Made by a program: the position numbers and the translations under genes. Below are positions 44,095-52,582 of a stretch of 64,000 nucleotides of DNA, piece by piece. The notes below the pieces were generated by a model that ran no database searches, was not told the origin of the DNA, and saw only the letters and a list, made by a program, of their open reading frames with translations. The first letter of the stretch is position 1. Every line of letters starts with the position of its first letter. This DNA is from Streptomyces stelliscabiei (lineage in GTDB: Bacteria > Actinomycetota > Actinomycetes > Streptomycetales > Streptomycetaceae), in contig NZ_JADBGF010000001.1 in assembly GCF_014873495.1 (NCBI RefSeq), positions 186,001 to 250,000 on the forward strand, in the 5' to 3' direction.

Positions 44095-44720
44095 TGCCGA
44101 CGCTCTCGATCACCGGTCGTAAGTTGATCTCGAGGTGCGTCAGTACGAGGAGCGCGCGCAGGAGGTCGGTGGCGCGGGCGGGGTCGGTGCCGAGCTTGGT
44201 GAGCGTGTGACTCGCCTTGACTTCGGCGAAGCTGTGCTCGACGGGAGCGCGACCGGCGGCCAGGAGCCGGTTGGCGTCCTTCTGACCGTCGGTGAGCTTG
44301 CGCGCGCGGGTGGCCTTGTAGGCGGTGACGACGACCGGGGCGTCGGTGTTGTCATCCAGGTCGAGGAAGCCGAGGTCGGCCAGGGCGCCGAGGCCAGCGG
44401 CCCGCAGGTGTTTGAGGATGGGGTCGAGGCGAGCGGCGGTGATGTCGTGGGTGTGTCCGGGGCGGGCCGCGAAGATCCAGTTCAGGCGGCCCTGCTCGTC
44501 GGTCAGCGCGAGGAAGTGCAGGCCGTGACCTCGGTGCGTTCCCGAGTAGTTGGGCCGGTTGTCGCGTTCCGCTGCGGCGCACGGTGGCCACCAGGGTGCC
44601 GTCAATCAGGACAACCTCGCCGCCCCGCTTGGCGCTCGGGCAGTCGCCTATCAACCGGTTCGGACAGTCGGGACACCGAGGCCTTGGCGAACTCGGCGAG
44701 CACACTCACGGTGCAAGTCA
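44095..44720 (-). pseudogene. IS5-family transposase (DDE_Tnp_4 type), frameshifted and 5'-truncated
   Basis: KRGGEVVLIDGTLVATVRR is in one frame. A different frame carries RDNRPNYSGTHRGHGLHFLA, ARPGHTHDITAARLDPILKH, ALADLGFLDLDDN, LLAAGRAPVEHSFAEVKAS and RALLVLTHLEINL. The N-terminal helix-turn-helix half is missing and a frameshift lies near 44575. It sits between the two aromatic operons and is inactive. The interval 43913-44094 holds nothing else recognisable. Confidence 0.75.
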
Positions 44721-44739
44721 TCCGCGATATCCCGGTCCT

Positions 44740-45519
44740 CTAGAGCAGGCGGCAGACGGTGTCCGTGAAGTAGGGAGTGAAGCGGGTCATGACGTCAGGG
44801 TCGTGGCCGGCCACGACCCTGACGCCCTGCTGTTCCAGCTCCCGGATGCGGTCGTAGGCCCGGTACATCGCGGGCACGTCGGCCACGATCCCGAAGGGAC
44901 GGTCCCGTTCGTACTCCTCGTACGTGTGGATCGCGTCGGAAGCCAGCGCCACGGTGCCACCCGCCCCGCGCACCAGGACGACGAGCTGGCCGGGAGTGTG
45001 TCCGCCGAGCTCCAAAAGCTCGACGCCCGGAGCCAGTTGATACGTCTCCTCGACGAGGGTCAGCCTGCCCGTCGTGCGCAGACTCGAGAGATGGCGGAGT
45101 TCCGCGGTCTCCGTGGGGATCGCGAAGTGCCCCCGGACCGCGAACGGCCCCTGCCAGAACTCGTGTTCGCGGCGGCTCATCACCACCTCGGCGGAGGGGA
45201 ACCGGGCGAGGTTGCCGATGTGGTCGTAGTGGGCATGCGTCACGACCACCGTGCGCACCGTCGACGCGTCCACGCCGAGTCGGCCCAGCAGTTCCATCGG
45301 ATCGGCCAGGACCTCGCGTCCCCGACGCCTGCCTACCTCGGGGGCGAAGCCGGTGTCGACCACGATGGTTCCGGCGGGGCCACGGATTACCCAGAAGTAG
45401 TAGTCCATCGTGACGTCGTCGTCGGGCTCGCCGTATCCGGCGTAGTTCAGGTAGAAGGCGCTCCGCCGCAGCCTGTGACGGCCGAAGCGGACGGCGAAGG
45501 CCTCCCAGGAGTCAGTCAC
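44740..45519 (-). CDS. Metallo-beta-lactamase-fold lactonase (AHL-lactonase-like)
   Basis: The 259-aa protein is read from GTG 45519, which overlaps the upstream stop by 8 nt; a longer frame exists but would run far into that gene. The metal motif THAHYDHIG (His95, His97, Asp99, His100) and the later GGHTPGQLVVLV and ALASDAIHTYEEY segments are typical of the N-acyl-homoserine-lactonase branch. In an operon with a carboxymuconolactone-decarboxylase-like protein, hydrolysis of a ring-derived lactone is a reasonable guess, but quorum-signal hydrolysis cannot be excluded. Confidence 0.83.
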   Translation of the reverse strand: MTDSWEAFAVRFGRHRLRRSAFYLNYAGYGEPDDDVTMDYYFWVIRGPAGTIVVDTGFAPEVGRRRGREVLADPMELLGRLGVDASTVRTVVVTHAHYDHIGNLARFPSAEVVMSRREHEFWQGPFAVRGHFAIPTETAELRHLSSLRTTGRLTLVEETYQLAPGVELLELGGHTPGQLVVLVRGAGGTVALASDAIHTYEEYERDRPFGIVADVPAMYRAYDRIRELEQQGVRVVAGHDPDVMTRFTPYFTDTVCRLL

Positions 45520-46441
45520 CGACGTGCGAGGCGGCGCGGATGCTGACACCGTGACGTGCCTCCAGCGGGCGGACGATCTCTGTGTGGTCGGCATCGGGCG
45601 CCAGTTCGGCAGCCAGTTCGCGCCAGCGTGCCTGCACCGCCTCGGCGAGCGGCAGCTCGACGGCCAGGTCCTTGCCGAGCAGAGTGGCGATTCCGACGTC
45701 CTTCGCCATGAGCGCCGCGGTGAAGCCGGAGTCGAAGGTCCCGGTCAGCACGAACTTGGGAAACTTGGCCTCGGTGGAGCCGCTGCGACCACTCGCCGAG
45801 TTGACTACGGCGAGTGCGGTGGCCGGGTCCATGCCGAAGCGTGTCGCGACGGTCATGGCCTCTGCGGTGATGAGCATGCTGCACGCCGACATCAGGTTGT
45901 TCAGCGCCTTGATGACGTGTCCGGCACCGACTGGGCCGACGTGCACGATCGACGAACCGAGCGGTTCGAGGAGCGGCCGGACCCGCTCGTACTGCTCCGC
46001 CGTCCCACCCACCATGAGGGTCAGCGTGCCGGCCACGGCACCGCCGACGCCGCCGGAGACCGGCGCGTCGACGAGTTCGATGCCCGACTCGGCCAGACGC
46101 GGGGCGAGTCGGCGTGTGCGGCCCGGCTCGGAGGAGCTCATGTCGATGATCCGCCTGCAGCGGGCGCCGGACCGCACGGCGGCGGCGATGCGCTCAGCGA
46201 CCTGGTCCACGATGTCGCTGTTGGGCAGCATCAGGATGATGTCCTCGGCCGCGTCCGCCAGTTCGTCGACCGACGCCACCGGGGTCAGTCCGTCCGCCGC
46301 GAGAGCGACCCGGAGCCGTTCGTCGACGTCGTAGCCGTGGACGGCGTAGCCGGCCGAGACCAGGCGTCGGGCCATCGGGGCGCCCATCTTGCCGAGTCCG
46401 GCAAGGGCGGCGGCCCGCGTCTTCTCGGGCAACTCACTCAT
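45512..46441 (-). CDS. NAD(P)-dependent beta-hydroxyacid dehydrogenase (HIBADH family)
   Basis: The 309-aa protein has the Rossmann motif GLGKMGAPMARRLVSAGYAV, the IIDMSSSEPGRTRRLA substrate segment, VDAPVSGGVGGAVAGTLTLM and the catalytic Lys in GHVIKALNNLMSACSM. Family members oxidise or reduce beta-hydroxyacids (3-hydroxyisobutyrate, tartronate semialdehyde). It overlaps both neighbours by 8 nt, so it belongs to the lactonase and decarboxylase operon. Substrate unknown. Confidence 0.87.
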   Translation of the reverse strand: MSELPEKTRAAALAGLGKMGAPMARRLVSAGYAVHGYDVDERLRVALAADGLTPVASVDELADAAEDIILMLPNSDIVDQVAERIAAAVRSGARCRRIIDMSSSEPGRTRRLAPRLAESGIELVDAPVSGGVGGAVAGTLTLMVGGTAEQYERVRPLLEPLGSSIVHVGPVGAGHVIKALNNLMSACSMLITAEAMTVATRFGMDPATALAVVNSASGRSGSTEAKFPKFVLTGTFDSGFTAALMAKDVGIATLLGKDLAVELPLAEAVQARWRELAAELAPDADHTEIVRPLEARHGVSIRAASHVGD

Positions 46442-46829
46442 CTCCCAGCTCCGCGATGACCTGCTGCGCGGCGCGCGAGGCCTCCAGCGCGGCCGGGACC
46501 CCGCAGTAGATGGCCGCCTGGAGCAGCACTTCCTGGATCTGCTCCACGGTGCAGCCGTTGTTGAGCGCTCCGCGTACGTGCAGCCGCAGTTCGTCGGGCT
46601 TGCCCAGCGCCGTCAGCATCCCGATGTTGAGCAGGCTCCGGGTGGCCGGTTCGAGGCCGGGACGAGTCCAGACCGCTCCCCAGCAGTACTCGGTGACGAG
46701 GTCCTGGAGCGGCCGGCTGAAGGGGCTCGCGTTGGCGCGCGAGCGGTTGACGTGCTCGTCGCCGAGCACTTGACGCCGCATGGCGTCACCCGCGGCCAGC
46801 CGATCGGTCGTATCCATGTGAGCAGTCAC
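46434..46829 (-). CDS. Carboxymuconolactone decarboxylase-family protein
   Basis: The 131-aa protein is a compact all-helical CMD/AhpD-like fold (EYCWGAVWTRPGLEPATRSL, GALNNGCTVEQIQEVLLQAA). GTG 46829 is chosen because GGAAGG lies 8 nt upstream; ATG 46817 lacks such a site. It resembles PcaC of the protocatechuate branch of the 3-oxoadipate pathway. It is the first gene of the minus-strand operon, directly divergent from the GntR gene and downstream of two copies of the TGTCnGACAGCTG motif. Confidence 0.85.
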   Translation of the reverse strand: MTAHMDTTDRLAAGDAMRRQVLGDEHVNRSRANASPFSRPLQDLVTEYCWGAVWTRPGLEPATRSLLNIGMLTALGKPDELRLHVRGALNNGCTVEQIQEVLLQAAIYCGVPAALEASRAAQQVIAELGDE

Positions 46830-46896
46830 GCCAGTGCCTTCCGGTCAGCGGTTCGATGGCAGCACGATAACCGAGACCTGGACTGAAAGCAGATAG

Positions 46897-46909
46897 CAGC
46901 TGTCAGACA
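46897..46909 (-). promoter_or_regulatory. GntR-type operator copy A
   Basis: On the minus strand the sequence is TGTCTGACAGCTG, identical over 13 bases to copies C and D; the 16-mer TTGTCTGACAGCTGCT is shared with copy C. It lies 68 nt upstream of the CMD start and 63 nt before the gntR start. Confidence 0.7.
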
Positions 46910-46935
46910 AAGCGCGAAAGATGTCACCTAGCGGC

Positions 46936-46948
46936 TGTCGGACAGCTG
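46936..46948 (+). promoter_or_regulatory. GntR-type operator copy B
   Basis: TGTCGGACAGCTG differs from the other copies at one base and is centred on the perfect palindrome GCTGTC-G-GACAGC (46934-46946). It is 23 nt upstream of the GntR start, a position suited to autorepression. Confidence 0.7.
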
Positions 46949-46971
46949 CGGACCTCACGTATCCTCGGCGC

Positions 46972-47646
46972 ATGACCGACATGCAGGTGCAACGACATGC
47001 CCCCATCCGCGAGCAGGTCGCGAACATCCTGCGGGACGCCATCGTCGATCAGCGGCTGACACCCGGGCAGCTGCTCGTCGAACGCGAGCTGTGCGAGATG
47101 ACCTCGGCCAGCCGCGCCTCGGTGCGCGAGGCTCTACGGCAGTTGCAGGCCGAAGGGCTGGTCGAGTCGCACAACGGCCGCGGTACCAGCGTCACGGTCA
47201 TCTCCACCGCGACCGCCCGGCACGTCTATCAGGTGCGGTCATCCCTCGAGGGACTGGCCGCCCGGCTCTTCGCCGAGCACGCGAGCGACCAGGACCGGGC
47301 CGCCTTCCGGGCGGCCGTCACCGAGCTGGCCGAGGAGACCGCGAAGGGTGCGGACGCCGCCGCTCTCCTGAAGGCCAAGTCCAGGGCGTACGACGTGTTG
47401 TTCCGGGGTTGCGGCAATCCCGTCCTGCACCAGACCCTGCAGACGCTCCAGCATCGCGTGACCCGGCTGAGGGCGCTGACTCTCGCCCAGGAAGGCCGGG
47501 CGGAGCGCAGCGCGGACGAGGTGACCGCGATCGCGGACGCCGTCGACGCACGCGACGGAGAGGCGGCCCAGGCCGCCGCCATGACTCATGTCGAGGAGGC
47601 CGCGCGCGTCATGCTCGCGGCCGCCGAGGGCCCGCCTTCGCACTGA
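46972..47646 (+). CDS. GntR-family (FadR subfamily) regulator
   Basis: The 224-aa protein has the GntR winged helix (APIREQVANILRDAIVDQRL, PGQLLVERELCEMTSASRAS, VREALRQLQAEGLVESHNGR) and an FCD ligand-binding domain. ATG 46972 is preferred over an upstream in-frame GTG/ATG because copy B of the operator would otherwise be inside the gene. It lies between the CMD operon and the second O-demethylase gene. The repeated motif around it and before folD marks its probable regulon. VanR-type GntR proteins, which respond to vanillate, are the closest functional analogy. Confidence 0.86.
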   Translation: MTDMQVQRHAPIREQVANILRDAIVDQRLTPGQLLVERELCEMTSASRASVREALRQLQAEGLVESHNGRGTSVTVISTATARHVYQVRSSLEGLAARLFAEHASDQDRAAFRAAVTELAEETAKGADAAALLKAKSRAYDVLFRGCGNPVLHQTLQTLQHRVTRLRALTLAQEGRAERSADEVTAIADAVDARDGEAAQAAAMTHVEEAARVMLAAAEGPPSH

Positions 47647-47688
47647 GTCCGGAGCGGGGCCCTGTCGTGGCCCCTTGCACCCACCCAT

Positions 47689-47701
47689 TGTCTGACAGCT
47701 G
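47689..47701 (+). promoter_or_regulatory. GntR-type operator copy C
   Basis: TGTCTGACAGCTG, followed by CTAGCTG, lies 54 nt upstream of the second O-demethylase gene, in the interval after gntR. Identical in its 13-base core to copies A and D. Confidence 0.7.
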
Positions 47702-47754
47702 CTAGCTGTTCTATACATAGCCGAACGCATGAATCGTGAAGAAGGGTGCACCAC

Positions 47755-49039
47755 ATGACTTTCACAGTGGTGGGAATGCGCACTCCGCCGACGACCTACG
47801 CATGGAGCCGCTTCGGCGCCCCCGAGTACACCGACTGGCTCGACGAGTCGATGTCGTGGAAGGAGACCTGCTACATCGGCGACTGGTCGTTCCTGTGGCA
47901 GCACCGGATCAGCGGACCGGACGCGATCAGGCTGCTGGCGGACACCTCGGTGAACAGTTTCTCCGTGTTCCATCAGGGGCAGTCGAAGCACGCCATCCAC
48001 ACGAACCGCGACGGCAAGGTCATCCACGAGGGGATCGTCACCAAGTTCGGCGACGACGACTACGTCATGCACGGCCGCGGTGGCTTCTGGGTGAATTACC
48101 AGCTGTCCAAGGGTGGGTACGACGCGAAGATCACCCCAGGAGGACTGGTTCATCTTCCAAGTGTCGGGTCCCAACGCGGTACGGGTGCTCGACCGGCTGG
48201 CCGGGGAGAACCAACTCCGGGACACCAAGTACATGCATGTCACCCCGCTCAGGATCGCGGGACACGACATTTGGGCCCTGCGCCAGGGCATGGCCGGGGA
48301 AATCGGTTTCGAGCTCCAGGGGCCCCGCGAATTCGGCGACAAGGTGCATGCCGCGGTAATGGAGGCGGGGCAGGAATTCGGTATTCGGCGGCTGGGCGCC
48401 CGCGTCACGATGATCAATCACCTGGAGGCCTGTTTTCCCACGATCGCCACGGATTACATTCCGGCGATCTTCGACGAGGACATGGCCGAGTACCTGGAAA
48501 TCTTCCGGAGTTCGATGCCCGCTTACGCGCAGCCGGCATATATCGCGGGGAGTTTCGACGGCAGAGACATTTCGGAGTACTACCGCAGTCCTGTAGAGCT
48601 CGGCTGGGGCAGGAACATCAAGTTCGACCACGACTTCCTGGGGCGGGCCGCGCTCGAACCGGAGAAGGCGCAGCCGAGACGGGTCATACGCACGCTCGAA
48701 TGGGACGCGGAGGACATCGAGGACGTCTATGCGTCACTGTTCCGGCCCGGCGCCAACTACCCGTTCATGGACATGCCCCGGGACCAGCGCGGGTTCATGT
48801 GGGCGGACAAAGTGACAGCAGACGGCGACCTCGTCGGCGTGGCCACCTCACGCGGTTACAGCTACTACTTCCGCAAGATGCTCTCGCTGGCCACGATCGA
48901 GGTGGCGCACGCGGACATCGGCACCTCGCTCACCGTGCACTGGGGCAATCCGGAGGGGCCTCAGAAGCCCATCCGCGCCACCGTCGCACCGGCTCCCTAC
49001 AAGCAGGACCGGAGCCGGATCGATCTGCATTCCGCCTGA
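47755..49039 (+). pseudogene. LigM/DesA-like O-demethylase paralogue with a 1-nt frameshift
   Basis: ATG 47755 starts a protein very close to the one at 41472 (WSFLWQHRISGPDAIRLLAD, QSKHAIHTNRDGKVIHEGIV, then WALRQGMAGEIGFELQGP and MDMPRDQRGFMWADKVTADG in the second part). The reading frame breaks at 48134-48137, a run of four Cs. Removing one C gives AKITQEDWFIFQVSG, matching VKVERDDWFILQVSG of the paralogue, and the rest is open to TGA 49037-49039. Apart from this one base, the gene looks intact, with a good operator and ribosome site. It is either a recent mutation, a sequencing error or a phase-variable run. Confidence 0.82.
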
Positions 49040-49062
49040 GCCCAGACAGCCATTGCGCCGCC

Positions 49063-49090
49063 AAGGCCCACCCTGCCCCGGGTGGGCCTT
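49063..49090. terminator. Hairpin between convergent genes
   Basis: AAGGCCCACCC (49063-49073) and GGGTGGGCCTT (49080-49090) are perfect inverted 11-mers around a 6-nt loop, 24 nt after the O-demethylase stop. The LuxR gene ends from the other side at 49245, so it can serve both directions. Confidence 0.8.
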
Positions 49091-49244
49091 CGTCGTTGCG
49101 TCCGTCCGCCGTACCCGTCCGCGCCGCGGAAACGCGGCGGAAACAGGTAGCCGGATCAGGTAGTTCCCCGCGTTTACCCACCGGACCCCGCGCGGCAGGC
49201 TGCGACCACTTCGGAAAGAGGTGCTCATGCCTGGACTCACCGGC

Positions 49245-51584
49245 TCAGCCGCCGTGGCCGACCCGCGCTTCCGCTCGTGCGAGCGCGCGCTGTTCGGTCA
49301 CCCAGGCGGCGATCTGGGCACGCGAGGTGAAACCCAGCTTGCCCAGGATGCGCTGGACGTGGCCTTCGGCGGTCCGGGTCGAGATGACCAGCGCGGCCGC
49401 GATGTGCTTGTTGCCCTGGCCGCCAGCCACCAGTTGCGCCACTTCCCACTCCCGCTTCGACAGCGCCTCCGGAACGTCCGGGGCGGAGACAGGGGCGCCT
49501 GCGGGCATACGGCGTCCGCCGGCGACGACCTCGGCCGCCTGAACCAGCGTCAGCGCCCTTCCCTCCTCGATCAGTTCGACGAAAGCGGCCCCGCCCAGCG
49601 CGTCGCGGACGTCGTCGACGCAGCCGCGCCGCAGTTCGTCGAGGACCGTGAACGCGGGGAAGCGGTGGGTCTCGGCGGCACCCATGAGGAGCGCGGCTTC
49701 CTTGTGGCGTCCCGTCGAGGCGAAGTACAGCGCGGCACTCTGCACACAGGAGCCCATGCCGAAACGGTCGTCGAACCGGCAGGCCAGCTGGGCACTGTGC
49801 TTCTGGGCGAGACGCGCGCTGAGGAAGCTGCCGTGCTGCCACTCGGCCAGTGCCGTCGTCCACTGGATGTAGCCGAAACCCCAGTTCTCGCTCGAGGCTG
49901 CGGGCATGGCGAGGAACTCCTCGCAGTACCCTCGGCCACGCTCCCAGTCGCCGTTCAGCGTCCAGGCCATGCCGAGCAGGCACAGCGTCTTGCCGGTGCT
50001 CATCCTGCTTCCGGACACCCGGAACGCGTCGAGCGCGAGGTCGAGCTTTGCGCAGGCGGTGGCGAGGTCGCGCTGGTGGATAGCCAGGAGCCCTTCGACG
50101 AACCGCAGATTTCCTGTGACGGAGGGGTCCGCGAGCTCGGCCGCCGTCGCGTTCGACGCTGCCAGCAGATCGTCGGCGCTGTCGCCACTCATGACGGCGA
50201 GATACGCGGCGACCGTGAGGGCCAGCGCGCGGCCGGGCGTCGGCTCGGACGGTGCGATGCCCAGACCTCGTTCCAGCCATGCGCGCCCCTCGGCGACCAG
50301 GCCGGTCATCACCCAGTGGTACCAGAGGGCCGCGGCCAGCCGGAACCCGTCCTGCGCCCGCTGCTTGTCCTCGAAGCAGTAGTCGAGCGCCGCGCGGATA
50401 TTGGCGTGGTTGCCGCGGACCTGGCCGATCCAGTCCTGAGAGCGCTCGGTCAGCAGACCGTCGGAGGCCTGGCTCGCGAGCCAGAGGCACCACTGCACAT
50501 GGCGTCCGCGCAGCCGGTCCCACTCTCCCGGCTCTCCCGCCCCGGTCACCCGTTGCAGCGCGTACTCGCGCAACAGACGGGGGAGTCGATACCACGACCC
50601 GCCGGTCCGCTCCTCACGGACGAGCACCGACTTGTCGATCAGGCCGGCCACGAGGTCGAGCACCCGCTCGTCGGAGATGACCTCGTCGGTGCACACGTGC
50701 TCGACCGCGGGGAGGCCGAACCGGCCGGTGAAGACCGTGAGTCGTTCCCACAGCAGCTGTTCCTCGGACGAGCACAGCGCATAGCTCGACTCGACCAGCG
50801 CCTGCAGCGTCCGCTGCCGCTGCGGAGCGCCCCGCTTGGCGGAGACCAGCACGCGGTAGGCGTCGTGGAGACGGCCGTCGAGTTCGTCGAGCGCCAGGAC
50901 GTCGAGGCGATCTGCGGCGAACTCGATCGCCATGGGCAATCCGTCAAGGCGTCGGCAGATGCGTGCGATTGTAGCCAGCCGGGCGTCCGAGTCGACGACG
51001 TCGGCCCGCACGGCGGCAGCGCGTTCCACGAAGAGCGCCACCGCGTCGTATCCCATGAGTGCGACGGCCTCGGCTTCCGGCTCGTCCGCGGGCGGGACCG
51101 GCAGCGGGCCGACGGCCACCACGGCCTCACCCTCGACGTGGAACGGCCGGCGGCTGGTGCTGAGCACCTTGAGGCCGGGCGCGGCACGCAACAAGCTGGC
51201 GACGAGCCTCGCGCACGCGTCGACCACGCCGTCGCACCCGTCGAGCAGCAGCAACGCCTGCTTGGCACGGAAGTGGTCGGCCAGCCGGGCCTCCAGGGGG
51301 GCGCCGCCGTCGTCACGCAGCCCGAGGCCGAGCAGCACGGTGGACGGCAGGAGGGCACCGTCGGCGAGATCGTCGAGCTCGATGAGCCATGCCCCGTCGG
51401 CGAAGGAGCCGGACACCTCTGCGGCGACCCGACGGGCCAGCCGCGTCTTTCCGACACCCCCGGTGCCGGTCACCGTGACCGCGCGAAAGCGTTCCAGCGT
51501 TTTTTTCAGAGTGGGCAGCTCCGCCCGGCGGCCGACGAAACTCGTCACCTCGGCGGGCAGATTGCCTCGTTGCAGTCGTGCCAC
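49245..51584 (-). CDS. LuxR-family regulator with N-terminal NTPase domain
   Basis: The 779-aa protein starts with SFVGRRAELPTLKKTLERFR and the Walker A motif GTGGVGKT (residues 40-47). It has the LLLLDGCDGVVDACARLV Walker B region, a long helical (TPR-like) middle and a C-terminal LuxR helix-turn-helix (LSKREWEVAQLVAGGQGNKH, IAAALVISTRTAEGHVQRIL). This is a STAND-type regulator of the AfsR/LAL group. GTG 51584. It is divergent from folP, sharing a 110-nt interval, so it may control the folP/oxidase operon. Confidence 0.85.
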   Translation of the reverse strand: MARLQRGNLPAEVTSFVGRRAELPTLKKTLERFRAVTVTGTGGVGKTRLARRVAAEVSGSFADGAWLIELDDLADGALLPSTVLLGLGLRDDGGAPLEARLADHFRAKQALLLLDGCDGVVDACARLVASLLRAAPGLKVLSTSRRPFHVEGEAVVAVGPLPVPPADEPEAEAVALMGYDAVALFVERAAAVRADVVDSDARLATIARICRRLDGLPMAIEFAADRLDVLALDELDGRLHDAYRVLVSAKRGAPQRQRTLQALVESSYALCSSEEQLLWERLTVFTGRFGLPAVEHVCTDEVISDERVLDLVAGLIDKSVLVREERTGGSWYRLPRLLREYALQRVTGAGEPGEWDRLRGRHVQWCLWLASQASDGLLTERSQDWIGQVRGNHANIRAALDYCFEDKQRAQDGFRLAAALWYHWVMTGLVAEGRAWLERGLGIAPSEPTPGRALALTVAAYLAVMSGDSADDLLAASNATAAELADPSVTGNLRFVEGLLAIHQRDLATACAKLDLALDAFRVSGSRMSTGKTLCLLGMAWTLNGDWERGRGYCEEFLAMPAASSENWGFGYIQWTTALAEWQHGSFLSARLAQKHSAQLACRFDDRFGMGSCVQSAALYFASTGRHKEAALLMGAAETHRFPAFTVLDELRRGCVDDVRDALGGAAFVELIEEGRALTLVQAAEVVAGGRRMPAGAPVSAPDVPEALSKREWEVAQLVAGGQGNKHIAAALVISTRTAEGHVQRILGKLGFTSRAQIAAWVTEQRALARAEARVGHGG

Positions 51585-51694
51585 AGCCGCACCCTAACGA
51601 ATTGTTTCGGACAGATGAAGAGCCGCAGACAAAAGAATCCGTCTCTCCGCGGCAACCTCGGTTACCCGGTTCACAGAAAAGGCCGGCGGACGCC

Positions 51695-52582
51695 ATGAAT
51701 TTCCGTGGCCCGAAGGGTTTGCCGATCACCGATCGATGTCTGGTGATGGGCATCGTCAACACCACGCCGGATTCCTTTTCCGACGGCGGCGACTGTCTCG
51801 ACCCGACGCGAGCAGTCGAGAGAGGACTCGCGCTCGTCGCCGCGGGCGCGGACATCGTCGACGTGGGCGGTGAGTCGACCCGGCCGTCCGCGCGGCGCGT
51901 CCCGGAGTCGGTGGAGCTGGAGCGCGTCCTGCCGGTCGTGCGCGGCCTCGCCGCGTCCGGCGCCGTGGTCAGCGTCGACGCCATGCGCGCGCGGGTCGCG
52001 GCCGCAGCGGTCGAGGCGGGCGCCTCGCTCGTCAACGACGTGAGCGGTGGGCTCGCGGACCCCGACATGGCACCCGTCGTCGCCGAGGCGGAGGTGCCGT
52101 ATGTCGCGACGCACTGGCGTGGAAACAGTGCACATATGCAGAAGCAAGCGCACTACGACGACGCCGTGGCGGAGGTGATGGCCGAACTCGGCGGACGCCT
52201 CGCCGTCCTCGCCGACGCGGGGGTCCACCCCGACCGCGTCGTGCTCGACCCGGGCCTCGGCTTCGCCAAGACCGCCGAGCACAACTGGGAGATCCTCCGC
52301 CGCCTGCACGAGGTGCGGGCGCTGGGACGTCCACTGCTGGTCGGAGCGTCACGGAAGTCCTTCCTGGGCGCACTGCTCGCGAAGGGCGGCCCACCGCCGC
52401 CGCCTCTTGAGCGCGACCGGGCCACGGCCGCAGTGTCCGCCCTGGCCGCGGCGTCCGGCGTCTGGTGCGTCCGGGTGCATGACGTCGCCTCCACCGCGGA
52501 CGCGGTCCGGGTGGCGCGACAGTTCACACATTTCACATCCGCACATATCCATAGTTCATCCCTGAGAAAGGCACTGGCATGA
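51695..52582 (+). CDS. folP: Dihydropteroate synthase
   Basis: The 295-aa protein keeps the DHPS signatures: GIVNTTPDSFSDGGDC, GADIVDVGGESTRPSA, VNDVSGGLAD, LDPGLGFAKTAEHNW, GASRKSFLGALL and the late VRVHDV. It joins p-aminobenzoate to the pterin pyrophosphate in folate synthesis. Its setting is unusual: it is not with folB/folK/folE, but its stop overlaps the start of an alkylphenol-oxidase gene as ATGA, within a THF-consuming O-demethylation cluster. It may raise the folate pool when methoxyaromatics are used. Sulfonamide tolerance as an additional copy is another option. Confidence 0.9.
   Translation: MNFRGPKGLPITDRCLVMGIVNTTPDSFSDGGDCLDPTRAVERGLALVAAGADIVDVGGESTRPSARRVPESVELERVLPVVRGLAASGAVVSVDAMRARVAAAAVEAGASLVNDVSGGLADPDMAPVVAEAEVPYVATHWRGNSAHMQKQAHYDDAVAEVMAELGGRLAVLADAGVHPDRVVLDPGLGFAKTAEHNWEILRRLHEVRALGRPLLVGASRKSFLGALLAKGGPPPPPLERDRATAAVSALAAASGVWCVRVHDVASTADAVRVARQFTHFTSAHIHSSSLRKALA

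Noticed and set aside
48100..48150. Programmed frameshift in the second O-demethylase gene
   Set aside because: The paralogue has no such shift, and a CCCC run is not a recognised slippery signal here; mutation or sequencing error is simpler.
51600..51622. TTTCGGACAGATG in the luxR/folP interval as a fifth GntR site
   Set aside because: Only a partial match without dyad symmetry; not strong enough to claim.
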